Positions 45,175 through 53,741 of a DNA stretch of 64,000 bases are shown here, one piece after another (positions within the stretch are counted from its first letter, which is position 1; the number at the start of each line of letters is the position of its first letter). Source of the stretch: Streptomyces sp. A3M-1-3 (lineage in GTDB: Bacteria; Actinomycetota; Actinomycetes; Streptomycetales; Streptomycetaceae); contig NZ_JANAVP010000001.1 in assembly GCF_024213665.1 (NCBI RefSeq), positions 124,001 through 188,000 on the forward strand. The letters run 5' to 3'. Below the pieces are notes generated by a model. The model searched no databases and was not told the DNA's origin. It saw only the letters and a list, made by a program, of their open reading frames with translations. The position numbers were made by a program, and so were the translations under genes.

Positions 45175-45972
45175 TCAGTGCAGGCGCCAGGCGTGGTCCA
45201 CCGGGCCGATGCCGCCGCCCAGCGGGAAACCCGCGGCGATGGCGCCCGTGACGTACTCCTTGGCCGCCGTGACCGCCTCCGGCACCTCCAGCCCCTTCGC
45301 CAGGCCCGACGCGACCGCACTCGCCAGCGTGCAGCCGGTGCCGTGCGTGTGCCGGTTGTCGTGCCGGGGCGCCCGCAGCCAGTGTTCCTCGCTGCCGTCC
45401 GTGAGCAGATCCACCGCATCGCCCGCCGCGAGATGGCCGCCCTTGATGAGCGCCCACCGGGGCCCGAACTCGAGTACGGCGTCCGCGGCCCGGCGCATAT
45501 CGGCCTCCGACTCCACCCGTATCCCGGTGAGCTGAGCGACCTCGTCAAGGTTGGGGGTGGCCACCGTGGCGGCCGGCAGGAGCTTCGTCCGTACGGAATC
45601 GAGCGCCGACGCCGCCAGCAGCGGATCGCCGTGCTTGGAGACGCCCACCGGATCGACGACGACCGGGACCTCCGTGTCCGCCAGCAATTCGGCCACGGTC
45701 TGCACGAGCGCGGCCGAGGAGAGCATCCCGGTCTTGACCGCCTGGACGCCGATGTCGTCGACGACGCTGCGGTACTGGATTCTGACCGCTTCCGCCGGCA
45801 GCTCCCACGCGCCCTGGACGCCGAGGGAGTTCTGCGCGGTCACCGCGGTGAGCACGCTCATGCCGTGCACGCCGAGCGCCAGCATGGTCTTGAGGTCGGC
45901 CTGGATGCCCGCACCGCCGCCGGAATCGGATCCGGCGACGGTGAGGACACGCGGAGGCACAGGTATCGGCAT
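45175..45972 (-). CDS. thiD: Hydroxymethylpyrimidine/phosphomethylpyrimidine kinase
   Basis: Phosphorylates HMP and HMP-P in thiamine synthesis, 265 residues. Motifs: [20 protein letters not shown] near the N-terminus, [20 protein letters not shown], and the C-terminal [20 protein letters not shown] anion hole. It starts nine bases after thiL, forming a thiL-thiD operon. No thiamine riboswitch was seen upstream. Confidence 0.95.
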   Translation of the reverse strand: MPIPVPPRVLTVAGSDSGGGAGIQADLKTMLALGVHGMSVLTAVTAQNSLGVQGAWELPAEAVRIQYRSVVDDIGVQAVKTGMLSSAALVQTVAELLADTEVPVVVDPVGVSKHGDPLLAASALDSVRTKLLPAATVATPNLDEVAQLTGIRVESEADMRRAADAVLEFGPRWALIKGGHLAAGDAVDLLTDGSEEHWLRAPRHDNRHTHGTGCTLASAVASGLAKGLEVPEAVTAAKEYVTGAIAAGFPLGGGIGPVDHAWRLH

Positions 45973-45981
45973 GCCCTGAAT

Positions 45982-46953
45982 CTACTTGCCGTCCTCGATG
46001 TCCCCGAAGTGGTCCCAGCCGCCCTTGCTCGTCCAGGGCGCCCCGTCGACCGTCACCTGCGGCAGCGCGGAGGGGTTGAGGACCTCGCCGATGACCTTCC
46101 AGCGGGCCGGCAGCTTCACATCCGGCGGGAACGTCGCCACTATCGCGTGGTCCTCTCCCCCGGTGAGCACCCACTGCAGCGGGTCTACGCCGACGGCCTG
46201 GCCGATGTCGTTCATCTGCGTGGGGATGTCGATGGCCCCGGAGCGCAGGTCGATCCGGACCTTGCTGGCCTCGGCGATGTGCCCGAGGTCGGCGACGAGC
46301 CCGTCGCTGACGTCGGTCATCGCGGTGGCGCCGAGCCCGGCGGCCGCGGGGCCCGCGTGGTACGGCGGCTCCGGGCGACGGTGGGCCTCGACGAACGCCC
46401 GCGGGGAGCGGAAGCCGCGCGAGAGCACCGCGTATCCGGCGGCCGACCAGCCCAGCCAGCCGGTCACGGCGACCACGTCGCCCGGCTGGGCACCGGCGCG
46501 GGTGACCGGCTCGTGGTTGCGCAGATCGCCGAGCGCGGTGATGGCGACGGTGATCGTCTCGCCACGTACGACATCGCCGCCGACCACGGCCGCGCCCGCG
46601 ACCTGGCACTCGTCCCGGATGCCGTCCATCAGCTCGGTCGGCCAGGTGACAGGCAGTTCCGCGGGGACGACGAGGCCGAGGAGCAGTGCGGTCGGCACCG
46701 CGCCCATGGCGGCGATGTCGGCCAGGTTCTGGGCGGCGGCCTTGCGGCCGACGTCGTACGCCGTGGACCAGTCGCGGCGGAAATGCCGCCCTTCGAGCAG
46801 GATGTCCGTACTCGCCACGACCCTGCGGTCCGGTGCGGCCACGACCGCGGCGTCGTCGCCGGGCCCCAGTCGTACCGCCGGGGTGGTGGTGAGCCTGGAA
46901 GTGAGCTCTCTGATCAGCCCGAACTCCCCCAACTCCCCCACGGTGCCCTTCAT
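45982..46953 (-). CDS. thiL: Thiamine-phosphate kinase
   Basis: Makes thiamine diphosphate from thiamine monophosphate and ATP, 323 residues. Starts MKGTVGELGEFGLIRELTSR. Conserved: VRLGPGDDAAVVAAPDRRVV, STDILLEGRHFRRDW, AQNLADIAAMGAVPTALLLG and TAMTDVSDGLVADLGHIAEA. ATG 46953 with AAGG upstream. Upstream is a 203-base promoter region shared with the divergent RAM-domain gene. Confidence 0.95.
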   Translation of the reverse strand: MKGTVGELGEFGLIRELTSRLTTTPAVRLGPGDDAAVVAAPDRRVVASTDILLEGRHFRRDWSTAYDVGRKAAAQNLADIAAMGAVPTALLLGLVVPAELPVTWPTELMDGIRDECQVAGAAVVGGDVVRGETITVAITALGDLRNHEPVTRAGAQPGDVVAVTGWLGWSAAGYAVLSRGFRSPRAFVEAHRRPEPPYHAGPAAAGLGATAMTDVSDGLVADLGHIAEASKVRIDLRSGAIDIPTQMNDIGQAVGVDPLQWVLTGGEDHAIVATFPPDVKLPARWKVIGEVLNPSALPQVTVDGAPWTSKGGWDHFGDIEDGK

Positions 46954-47156
46954 CCTTGTGCCCCTTCTGCCCCAGTGCGCTTGCGGTCGCGAGCCGTCAC
47001 TGCTGTAGGTACCGTCAACTTGTACGTCAACTTGTGTTCTCCGTACGCCGCACTGCGTGCGTCCCCGGCCCCGCAGGTCTCCCCGCTGCCCTCGGCGACG
47101 CGATACGGTGGCGTCTCTTCTCCCCACATGATCCTCGTGGCCGCCCTGGAGGTTCC
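46954..47156. promoter_or_regulatory. Divergent promoter region with 12-base direct repeat
   Basis: GTCAACTTGT occurs twice at 47014-47023 and 47026-47035 (period 12). On the minus strand each copy contains TTGACG, a possible -35 for thiL. No gene is supported here; an in-frame extension of the RAM-domain gene into it is not conserved-looking. Confidence 0.4.
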
Positions 47157-47390
47157 GTGGTACAGGCGTACATCCTTATTCAGACCGAGGTGGGCAAGGC
47201 GTCGACCGTCGCCGAGACCATCGGCAAGATCCCGGGGGTGATCCAGGCCGAGGACGTAACCGGTCCCTACGACGTCATCGTGCGCGCACAGGCCGAGACA
47301 GTCGACGCACTCGGCCGCATGGTGGTCGCCAAGGTCCAGCAAGTGGACGGCATCACCCGCACCCTGACCTGTCCGGTCGTACATCTCTAG
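47157..47390 (+). CDS. Stand-alone Lrp/AsnC ligand-binding (RAM) domain protein
   Basis: 77 residues: VVQAYILIQTEVGKASTVAE, GVIQAEDVTGPYDVIVRAQA and VDGITRTLTCPVV. This is an Lrp effector-binding domain without the helix-turn-helix. Such proteins may assemble with full Lrp regulators or act alone as amino-acid sensors; the role is unknown. GTG 47157 has GGAGG about five bases upstream. It is followed 20 bases later by the DUF3515 gene. Confidence 0.88.
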   Translation: MVQAYILIQTEVGKASTVAETIGKIPGVIQAEDVTGPYDVIVRAQAETVDALGRMVVAKVQQVDGITRTLTCPVVHL

Positions 47391-47410
47391 CCCCCGTCTA
47401 CTCTTGGCCG

Positions 47411-47899
47411 GTGACACCTTCGCGCCGCCGGCTCCCGCGCCGCCCCCACCGCTGTCTGCCCGCTGTCGTCGTGCTGTTGGCCGCCGCGGGCTGCTCCTCC
47501 ACGGACGGCAGCGCCGTGGCGGTGGTTCCCACCCCGGACGTGGAAGCCGCGAAGATCTGCCGTGCGCTGCACAAGGAGCTGCCGGAGACCGTCGCCGGCC
47601 TCGAGCGGAACGACCCCGGGACGGACTCCGAACTGACCGCCGGCTGGGGAGACGCGGCGATCGTACTGCGCTGTGGGGTCCCCCGGCCCGAGCGGATGAG
47701 CGACCCCCAGGCGAAGGGGGTCGAGGTGGACGGCGTCAATTGGCTGCTGGAGGAGCGCCAGGGCGACGGCCCCCGGTTCACCACCACGTACCGCAAGGCG
47801 TATGTGGAGGTCTCGATGGCGAAGAAGTACGCCCATGACGCGACTCCGCTGACGGCCTTCGCGGGCCCCGTCGAGAAGACGGTGCCCGCGAGCCTCTAG
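47411..47899 (+). CDS. DUF3515 family lipoprotein
   Basis: 162 residues with a basic N-terminus, a hydrophobic stretch and a lipobox (VVVLLAAAGCSSTDG), so probably lipid-anchored outside the membrane. The body contains AAKICRALHKELPETVAGLE and VDGVNWLLEERQGDGPRFTT, matching DUF3515. Function unknown. GTG 47411. Ends 12 bases from the convergent ddl stop. Confidence 0.88.
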   Translation: MTPSRRRLPRRPHRCLPAVVVLLAAAGCSSTDGSAVAVVPTPDVEAAKICRALHKELPETVAGLERNDPGTDSELTAGWGDAAIVLRCGVPRPERMSDPQAKGVEVDGVNWLLEERQGDGPRFTTTYRKAYVEVSMAKKYAHDATPLTAFAGPVEKTVPASL

Positions 47900-47911
47900 G
47901 GGCAGACTCTG

Positions 47912-49066
47912 CTAGCGCAGGCCCGTCGGCCGGCGCAGCGCCGCCTGGATCAGCCGGTCCACCAGCTCCGGGTAGCTCACGCCGCTCTCCTGCCACATGC
48001 GCGGGTACATCGAGATCGGGGTGAAGCCCGGCATGGTGTTGATCTCGTTGATCACGAACTCGCCGTTGTCCTGCAGGAAGAAGTCCGCGCGGACCAGTCC
48101 CTCGCAGGACGCGGCGTCGAAGGCCGCGACCGCGAGCCGCTGCACCTCGGCGGTCTGCTCGTCCGTGAGCGGTGCCGGCACGATTCCGGATGCCGAGTCG
48201 ATGTACTTGGCCTCGAAGTCGTAGAAGCCGTGGCTCGTGACCGGCGGAATCTCGGCGGGCACGCTGGCGCGCGGGCCGTCCTCGAACTCGAGCACGCCGC
48301 ACTCGATCTCACGGCCGCGCAGCAGTGACTCGACGAGGATCTTGGGGTCGTGGCGCTGCGCCTCCTCGATCGCCTCGTCGAGGCCGGACAGGTCGTCGAC
48401 CTTGGTGATGCCCATCGAGGACCCGCCGCGGGCGGGCTTGATGAACAGCGGCCAGCCGTGGTCACCCGCGAAGTCGATGATCTTCTTGCGGGCCGCGGCG
48501 GGGTCGTTCTGCCACTCGCGGGGGCGGATCACCTCGTACGGGCCGACCGGCAGCCCGAAGGAGATGAAGACGCGCTTCATGTACTCCTTGTCCTGGCCGA
48601 CGGCCGAGGCGAGCACACCGGAGCCGACATACGGGACGCCGGAGAGCTCCAGCAGCCCCTGCAGGGTGCCGTCCTCCCCGTACGGGCCGTGCAACATCGG
48701 GAAGACCACGTCGACCTCGCCCAGCGCCTTGGGCACGGAGCCCGGCTCGGCGTAGACGACCTCGCGGTTGGCCGGGTCGACGGAGAGCACGACGCCGCCC
48801 TCGGCCGAATCGGCGAGCTGCTCGACGTTCGGCAGCCGGCGTTCGGCGATGGCCATCCGGTCGGGCTCGTCGGCGGTCAGCGCCCAGCGGCCGTCCGTGG
48901 TGATGCCGATGGGCAGCACCTCGTATTTCGTCCGGTCGATGGAGCGCAGGACGGCGCCGGCCGTGACCACCGAGATGGCGTGTTCGGAGCTACGACCGCC
49001 GAACACGACGGCGACGCGCGGCTTGCGCGACTGCTCAGGGCTCTGGGGGGAGTTCTCGCTGCTCAT
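47912..49066 (-). CDS. ddl: D-alanine--D-alanine ligase
   Basis: ATP-grasp ligase for the peptidoglycan D-Ala-D-Ala dipeptide, 384 residues. N-terminus KPRVAVVFGGRSSEHAISVV; substrate and ATP sites: VDVVFPMLHGPYGEDGTLQG, WPLFIKPARGGSSMGITKVD, and the C-terminal FFLQDNGEFVINEINTMPGF. Whether it makes D-Ala-D-Ala or D-Ala-D-Lac depends on a few omega-loop residues; the loop here (SHGFYDFEAKYID) fits the D-Ala-D-Ala type. ATG 49066. Next upstream is gpsA, 34 bases away. Confidence 0.94.
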   Translation of the reverse strand: MSSENSPQSPEQSRKPRVAVVFGGRSSEHAISVVTAGAVLRSIDRTKYEVLPIGITTDGRWALTADEPDRMAIAERRLPNVEQLADSAEGGVVLSVDPANREVVYAEPGSVPKALGEVDVVFPMLHGPYGEDGTLQGLLELSGVPYVGSGVLASAVGQDKEYMKRVFISFGLPVGPYEVIRPREWQNDPAAARKKIIDFAGDHGWPLFIKPARGGSSMGITKVDDLSGLDEAIEEAQRHDPKILVESLLRGREIECGVLEFEDGPRASVPAEIPPVTSHGFYDFEAKYIDSASGIVPAPLTDEQTAEVQRLAVAAFDAASCEGLVRADFFLQDNGEFVINEINTMPGFTPISMYPRMWQESGVSYPELVDRLIQAALRRPTGLR

Positions 49067-49100
49067 ATCGCGATGAGACTACCGGTTGGTTCAGGACAAG

Positions 49101-50111
49101 TCAGCGGCGCTCGGGCTTGGCGCTGCGCGACATGAGTTCCTTCAGCGCGACGATCGGCGGCTTGCCGTTGTGGACGATGTCCACGACCGTGTCGGTGATG
49201 GGCATGTCGACGCCGTGGCGGCGGGCCAGATCGGCCACCGACTCACAGGATTTGACGCCCTCCGCGGTCTGCCTGGTGACCGCGATGGTCTCCTCGAGCG
49301 TCATACCGCGGCCCAGGTTGGTGCCGAAGGTGTGGTTGCGGGAGAGCGGCGAGCAGCAGGTGGCGACCAGGTCGCCGAGGCCCGCCAGGCCCGAGAAGGT
49401 CAGCGGGTCCGCGCCCATCGCCAGTCCGAGGCGGGTCGTTTCGGCGAGGCCGCGGGTGATGAGCGAGCCCTTGGCGTTGTCGCCGAGGCCCATGCCGTCC
49501 GCGATGCCGACCGCCAGCCCGATGACGTTCTTGACCGCGCCGCCGAGTTCGCAGCCGACGACGTCGGTGTTGGTGTACGGGCGGAAGTACGGGGTGTGGC
49601 AGACGGCCTGGAGCCGGTTGGCCACCCCCTCGTCGCGGCAGGCGACGACCGCCGCGGCGGGCCGGCGGGCGGCGATCTCCTTGGCGAGGTTGGGGCCTGT
49701 GACGACCGCGACCCGGTCGGCCGGTGCCTTGGCGACCTCCTCGATGACCTCGCTCATCCGCCTGGCTGTGCCGAGTTCGATGCCCTTCATCAGGGAGACC
49801 AGCACGGTGTCGGCGGGCAGCAGCGGCGCCCACTCGGTGAGGTTCGCGCGCAGTGTCTGCGAGGGCACGGCGAGGACGGTGAACTCGGCGCCCCGGGCGG
49901 CCTCGGCCGCGTCGGTGGTGGCCCGGATCGCCGACGGCAGTTCGACGCCCGGCAGATAGTCGGGGTTGGTACGGCCGTTGTTGATGGCGTCGGCGAGTTC
50001 GGGGCGGCGGCCCCAGAGGGTCACCTCGCAGCCCGCGTCCGCCAGCACCATGCCGAAGGCCGTGCCCCAGGAACCCGTTCCGTAGACGGCTGCCTTGACC
50101 GGGTGGCTCAT
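49101..50111 (-). CDS. gpsA: NAD(P)-dependent glycerol-3-phosphate dehydrogenase
   Basis: Makes sn-glycerol 3-phosphate for phospholipids, 336 residues. NAD-binding VKAAVYGTGSWGTAFGMVLA; catalytic Lys region VGCELGGAVKNVIGLAVGIA; C-terminal GLGDNAKGSLITRGLAETTR and LAGLGDLVATCCSPLSRNHT. ATG 50111 overlaps the plsC stop (ATGA), linking two consecutive steps of phosphatidate synthesis. Confidence 0.95.
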   Translation of the reverse strand: MSHPVKAAVYGTGSWGTAFGMVLADAGCEVTLWGRRPELADAINNGRTNPDYLPGVELPSAIRATTDAAEAARGAEFTVLAVPSQTLRANLTEWAPLLPADTVLVSLMKGIELGTARRMSEVIEEVAKAPADRVAVVTGPNLAKEIAARRPAAAVVACRDEGVANRLQAVCHTPYFRPYTNTDVVGCELGGAVKNVIGLAVGIADGMGLGDNAKGSLITRGLAETTRLGLAMGADPLTFSGLAGLGDLVATCCSPLSRNHTFGTNLGRGMTLEETIAVTRQTAEGVKSCESVADLARRHGVDMPITDTVVDIVHNGKPPIVALKELMSRSAKPERR

Positions 50112-50863
50112 TGGTTCGCGCCCTCTCCCGCGGCCTTGCGCCGCTGTTCTGCCCGGGCCTTGCGATGGTCGTACGGCTCGGCGGGTGCGGGGACTCCGCG
50201 GAGCTCCTCGAGCAGATCGGTGATCGCGGCCATGATGGTTTCGGTTGCTTCCCGCAGTACGTCCGGGGTGGGTTCGAGCCCGTAGAACCTGGACAGGTCG
50301 ACCGGCGGGCCGGCGAGCACCTGAAGTGTCTTGCGCGGGAAGAGCCGCAGCTTGTTCTCCGTGGCGTACGGCGGCATCGCCATATTGGCGCCCCACTGCG
50401 CGACGGGGACGACGGGTGCCTTGGTCATCAGCGCCACGCGTGCCGCGCCGCTCTTGCCGGCCATCGGCCACATGTCGGGGTCGCGGGTGAGGGTGCCCTC
50501 GGGGTAGAAGGCGACGCATTCACCGCGCTCGATGGCGTCCACGGCGGCACGGAACGCGTCCATGGCGTTGGTGGTCTCCCGGTACACGGGGATCTGGCCG
50601 GTCCCGTGCAGGATCTTGCCGATCACGGGCGCGTCGAAGAGCGCCGCCTTGGCCAGCAGCCGCGGAACGCGTCCGGTGTTGTACTGGAAGTGCCCGTAGG
50701 AGAGCGGGTCCAGATACGAGTTGTGATTGACCGCGGTGATAAATCCCCCGTCGGCCGGAATGTGTTCCATTCCCCGCCAGTCCCGCTTGAACAGAACCAC
50801 CAGTGGCGGTTTTGCGATGACCGCCGCCAGGCGGTACCAGAAGCCGATTCTGCGGCGGGACAC
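50108..50863 (-). CDS. plsC: 1-acyl-sn-glycerol-3-phosphate acyltransferase
   Basis: 251 residues. Acyltransferase motifs: VNHNSYLDPLSYGHFQYNTG (HX4D), PVYRETTNAMDAFRAAVD and VAFYPEGTLTRDPDMWPMAG (PEGT). Starts VSRRRIGFWYRLAAVIAKPP. GTG 50863 has AGGAAGG upstream. Divergent from cofC. Translationally coupled to gpsA. Confidence 0.93.
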   Translation of the reverse strand: MSRRRIGFWYRLAAVIAKPPLVVLFKRDWRGMEHIPADGGFITAVNHNSYLDPLSYGHFQYNTGRVPRLLAKAALFDAPVIGKILHGTGQIPVYRETTNAMDAFRAAVDAIERGECVAFYPEGTLTRDPDMWPMAGKSGAARVALMTKAPVVPVAQWGANMAMPPYATENKLRLFPRKTLQVLAGPPVDLSRFYGLEPTPDVLREATETIMAAITDLLEELRGVPAPAEPYDHRKARAEQRRKAAGEGANQ

Positions 50864-51008
50864 GCGGACACCTTCCTCTATGACCTGGTGACGTCTTGAT
50901 GCACCTGGTCGGCCGGACAAGTGTCGCCCCAGGTCCGTGGTCTGTCGAGAACACGGTACGCCCCGGCGCACGGGCCTCCGCCCCGGGCCGGGGCGCCGGG
51001 AGGCGACA

Positions 51009-51686
51009 ATGAGGGCCGGGACATCACGACCGTGGGCGAGGGAGGGACACGTCACGAACACCGGCTGGAGCCTGGTCGTACCGCTGAAGCCCCTCGTCCT
51101 GGCCAAGAGCAGGCTCGCCGCCGCCGCGGGCGAGCGCCTGCGGCCGGGACTCGCCCTCGCCTTCGCCCAGGACACCGTCGCCGCGGCCCTGGCCTGCCCC
51201 GCGGTCCGGGATGTGGTGGTCGTCACGGACGACGCCCTGGCCGCAGCGGAACTGGCGGCGCTGGGCGCCCGTATAGAGCCGGACGCCCCGGCGGCGGGCC
51301 TCAACGCCGCCCTGGCGCACGGGGCGCGGTGCGCGCGGGCGGCACGGGCCGGCGCTGCGGTCGCCGCACTGAACGCCGATCTGCCGGCGCTGCGGCCCGC
51401 CGAATTGCGACGGGTGCTCGATGCCGCGGCGGTATTTCCGCGCGCATTTCTGGCGGATGCGGCCGGAATCGGAACAACTCTGCTTTCCGCTGCGCCACAC
51501 GTGGAATTGTCACCGTCGTTCGGCGGCCCGTCCCGGGCCCGGCATTCGGCCTCGGGAGCGGCGGAAATCCGGCTCGACGGCGTTGATTCCGTACGGCAGG
51601 ACGTGGACACGCTGGACGACCTGCGGGCGGCCGTGGCGCTGGGCGTGGGCCCCCGTACGTCGGCCCGGTCCGCGGGCATCGCCTAG
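51009..51686 (+). CDS. cofC: CofC/FbiD guanylyltransferase (coenzyme F420 synthesis)
   Basis: Makes the GMP-linked lactyl or phosphoenolpyruvyl intermediate of F420. 225 residues; SLVVPLKPLVLAKSRLAAAA, then VVVVTDDALAAAELAALGAR, GLNAALAHGARCARAARAGA, ALNADLPALRPAELRRVLDA and SRARHSASGAAEIRLDGVDS. The only good start is ATG 51009 with GGAGG five bases upstream. Whether the substrate is 2-phospholactate or PEP cannot be seen. fbiA/fbiB are not in the window. Confidence 0.9.
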   Translation: MRAGTSRPWAREGHVTNTGWSLVVPLKPLVLAKSRLAAAAGERLRPGLALAFAQDTVAAALACPAVRDVVVVTDDALAAAELAALGARIEPDAPAAGLNAALAHGARCARAARAGAAVAALNADLPALRPAELRRVLDAAAVFPRAFLADAAGIGTTLLSAAPHVELSPSFGGPSRARHSASGAAEIRLDGVDSVRQDVDTLDDLRAAVALGVGPRTSARSAGIA

Positions 51687-51696
51687 GCTGCGGGGC

Positions 51697-51900
51697 ATGC
51701 AGGCGACCGCGTACACGTACGACCCCGAGACCCACAGCGGCAGCGTGCTGCTCGACGACGGCACGCCGGTGCCCTTCGAGGCCCCGGCCTTCGACGCCGG
51801 CGGCCTGCGGCTGCTGCGGCCCGGCCAGCGGGTGCGGATCGAGGTCGACGGCGAGGGCGAGTCGCGCCGGATCACGCTGGTGACGCTGCAGACCTTCTGA
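51697..51900 (+). CDS. Small cold-shock-like OB-fold protein
   Basis: 67 residues: [20 protein letters not shown] and [20 protein letters not shown], ending LVTLQTF. The layout fits a CspA-type beta-barrel, but the usual RNP aromatic motifs are not clear, so RNA binding is uncertain. It starts 10 bases after cofC stop. Confidence 0.75.
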   Translation: MQATAYTYDPETHSGSVLLDDGTPVPFEAPAFDAGGLRLLRPGQRVRIEVDGEGESRRITLVTLQTF

Positions 51901-51954
51901 GACATGGCGAACGGGCTGCCGTACGGGGCTGCCGTACGGGCCCGAAAACACCGC

Positions 51955-51984
51955 GGGCCGGGCTCCGTGAGGGGAGTCCGGCCC
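51955..51984. terminator. Hairpin between OB-fold gene and hupS
   Basis: 12-base stem GGGCCGGGCTCC / GGAGTCCGGCCC with one G.U pair and a 6-base loop. On the minus strand it is followed by a TTTT tract, fitting hupS termination; the plus-strand gene also ends nearby. Confidence 0.7.
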
Positions 51985-52010
51985 GGCGCGTGAGTGGCCC
52001 TGACCAGCTG

Positions 52011-52658
52011 CTACTTCCTGGCGGTGGCCTTCTTGGCGGTGGTCTTGCGCGCCGTCGCCTTCTTGGCGGGCGCCTTCTTCGCGGTGGCCTTCTTGGCCGG
52101 CGCGGTCTTCTTGGCGGCGGCCTTCTTGGCGGTCGTCTTGGCCGGAGCCGCCTTCTTGGCCGCCGCGGTGGTCTTCTTCGCGGCCGTCTTCTTGACCGCC
52201 GCCTTCTTCGCCGGTGCGGCCTTCTTCGCCGTGACCTTCTTGGCGACCGTCTTCTTGACCGCCGCCTTCTTGGCGGTGGCCTTCTTGGCCGCGGCCTTGG
52301 CGGTCGTACGCGTGGGAGCTCCGCCCGAAAGGCTGCCCTTGGGGGCCTTCTTGACGGAGACCTCGCCGCCCCTGGGCAGCTTCTTCGAGCCGCTCACCAG
52401 GTCCTTGAAACCCTGTCCCGCGCGGAACCGGGGGACGGAGGTCTTCTTGACCCGTACGCGCTCACCCGTCTGCGGGTTGCGTGCGTAGCGGGCCGGACGG
52501 TCGACCTTCTCGAACGAACCGAAGCCGGTGACCGAAACCCGGTCGCCACCGACCACGGCGCGGACGATCGCGTCGAGTACCGCGTCGACAGAGTCTGCGG
52601 CCTGCTGACGGCCGCCGACCTTGTCGGCAATCGCTTCTACGAGCTGCGCCTTGTTCAC
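52011..52658 (-). CDS. hupS: HU-family nucleoid protein HupS with lysine-rich tail
   Basis: 215 residues. The HU domain (1-95) is [40 protein letters not shown] and [20 protein letters not shown]. The tail (about 105-215) is Lys/Ala/Thr repeats ([20 protein letters not shown]) like histone H1. In S. coelicolor HupS compacts spore nucleoids (established knowledge). GTG 52658 follows GGGGAAG. The upstream AT-rich region near 52690-52735 probably contains its promoter. Confidence 0.94.
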   Translation of the reverse strand: MNKAQLVEAIADKVGGRQQAADSVDAVLDAIVRAVVGGDRVSVTGFGSFEKVDRPARYARNPQTGERVRVKKTSVPRFRAGQGFKDLVSGSKKLPRGGEVSVKKAPKGSLSGGAPTRTTAKAAAKKATAKKAAVKKTVAKKVTAKKAAPAKKAAVKKTAAKKTTAAAKKAAPAKTTAKKAAAKKTAPAKKATAKKAPAKKATARKTTAKKATARK

Positions 52659-52803
52659 GTCTTCCCCTTCGGAGACATTGCCAGAACGAATGCGTTCAAG
52701 CTTTTTCGCACGTTAGGCAGATATATACCGCAAATCAAACACGAAACGGGCTAATCACCCTAGTGCCGCAACGAAGTAGGCCGCTGCGGAGTGGTCCTTC
52801 ACA

Positions 52804-53031
52804 TCAGTCGTCTTCGGGGAATCGACCCTCGTCGAGGTCCTTCATCAACCGGTCCAGACGCCTTGCCGCATCAGCGAGATCGTGTTTGGCCACGGCCGTG
52901 ACGACCAGCAGCTTCCGGGTCAGCGCCATCCTTACGCCCTCCGGGACTTGCAGTGTGCGCACCGTTGTGTGTGCTTCTTTCAACCGGTCCGCGATGATCT
53001 CGTAGAGCTCGAGTTGACTGTCGCGTTCCAT
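52804..53031 (-). CDS. Small conserved protein, function unknown
   Basis: 75 residues: MERDSQLELYEIIADRLKEA, then VPEGVRMALTRKLLVVTAVA and AARRLDRLMKDLDEGRFPED. Mostly helical and charged. ATG 53031. It lies between leuD and hupS. I do not recognise a family with known function. Confidence 0.72.
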   Translation of the reverse strand: MERDSQLELYEIIADRLKEAHTTVRTLQVPEGVRMALTRKLLVVTAVAKHDLADAARRLDRLMKDLDEGRFPEDD

Positions 53032-53145
53032 ACACAGATTGTGCCATCTGGGGCGAGTTGTCGCCTCACAGGGCCTCAACGACAACTGCGCCCCCTGCCG
53101 TGGGGCAGGGGGCGCAGTGGCGAAGCGGTGCTGAATAAGTGCTGC

Positions 53146-53739
53146 TCAGGCCTGAATCGTGCGCGGTTTGAAGGCCGGCCGGGAGGCCTCGTAAGCCGCG
53201 ATGTCCGCTTCGTTCTGAAGGGTGAGGGAGATGTCGTCCAGGCCCTCCAGCAGTCGCCAGCGGGCATTCTCGTCGAGCTCGAACTCGGCGGTGATGCCGT
53301 CGGCTCGGACTTCGCGGGCCACCAAGTCCACCGTGATCTCGGCCGTCGGGTCCGTCTCGGTCAGCTGCCACAGCCGCTCGACGGTCTCCTGCGGCAGAAC
53401 CACGGTCAGCAGGCCGTTCTTCAGCGAGTTGCCGCGGAAGATGTCGGCGAACCGCGAGGAGATGACGGTCTTGAAGCCGTAGTTCTGCAGCGCCCAGACG
53501 GCGTGCTCGCGCGAGGATCCGGTGCCGAAGTCGGGGCCCGCCACCAGGACCGTGGCGCCCTTGCGCTCGGGGCGGTTGAGGACGAACGCGTCGTCCTTGC
53601 GCCAGGCCTCGAAGAGCCCGTCCTCGAAACCGTCGCGGGTGACCTTCTTCAGCCAGTGGGCCGGGATGATCTGGTCGGTGTCGACGTTGCTGCGGCGCAG
53701 CGGGACGGCCCGCCCGGTGTGCGTGGTGAAAGCTTCCAT
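53146..53739 (-). CDS. leuD: 3-isopropylmalate dehydratase small subunit
   Basis: 197 residues, partner of LeuC in leucine synthesis. Starts [60 protein letters not shown] and [20 protein letters not shown] are typical. ATG 53739 is two bases from the leuC stop, so the genes are co-translated. Confidence 0.96.
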   Translation of the reverse strand: MEAFTTHTGRAVPLRRSNVDTDQIIPAHWLKKVTRDGFEDGLFEAWRKDDAFVLNRPERKGATVLVAGPDFGTGSSREHAVWALQNYGFKTVISSRFADIFRGNSLKNGLLTVVLPQETVERLWQLTETDPTAEITVDLVAREVRADGITAEFELDENARWRLLEGLDDISLTLQNEADIAAYEASRPAFKPRTIQA

Positions 53740-53741
53740 GG

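Noticed and set aside
45973..47156. TPP riboswitch ahead of thiL/thiD
   Set aside because: No CTGAGA-type core or paired arms found on the minus strand; the genes make TPP from monophosphates and often lack one.
45121..47241. A 706-codon plus-strand open frame
   Set aside because: It is antisense to thiD and thiL, which have clear families; its composition (Arg/Ala/Gly) is that of a GC-rich shadow frame.
52011..52310. Repeats in the hupS tail as a tandem-repeat locus or CRISPR
   Set aside because: Irregular unit length and coding in frame for a known type of lysine-rich tail.
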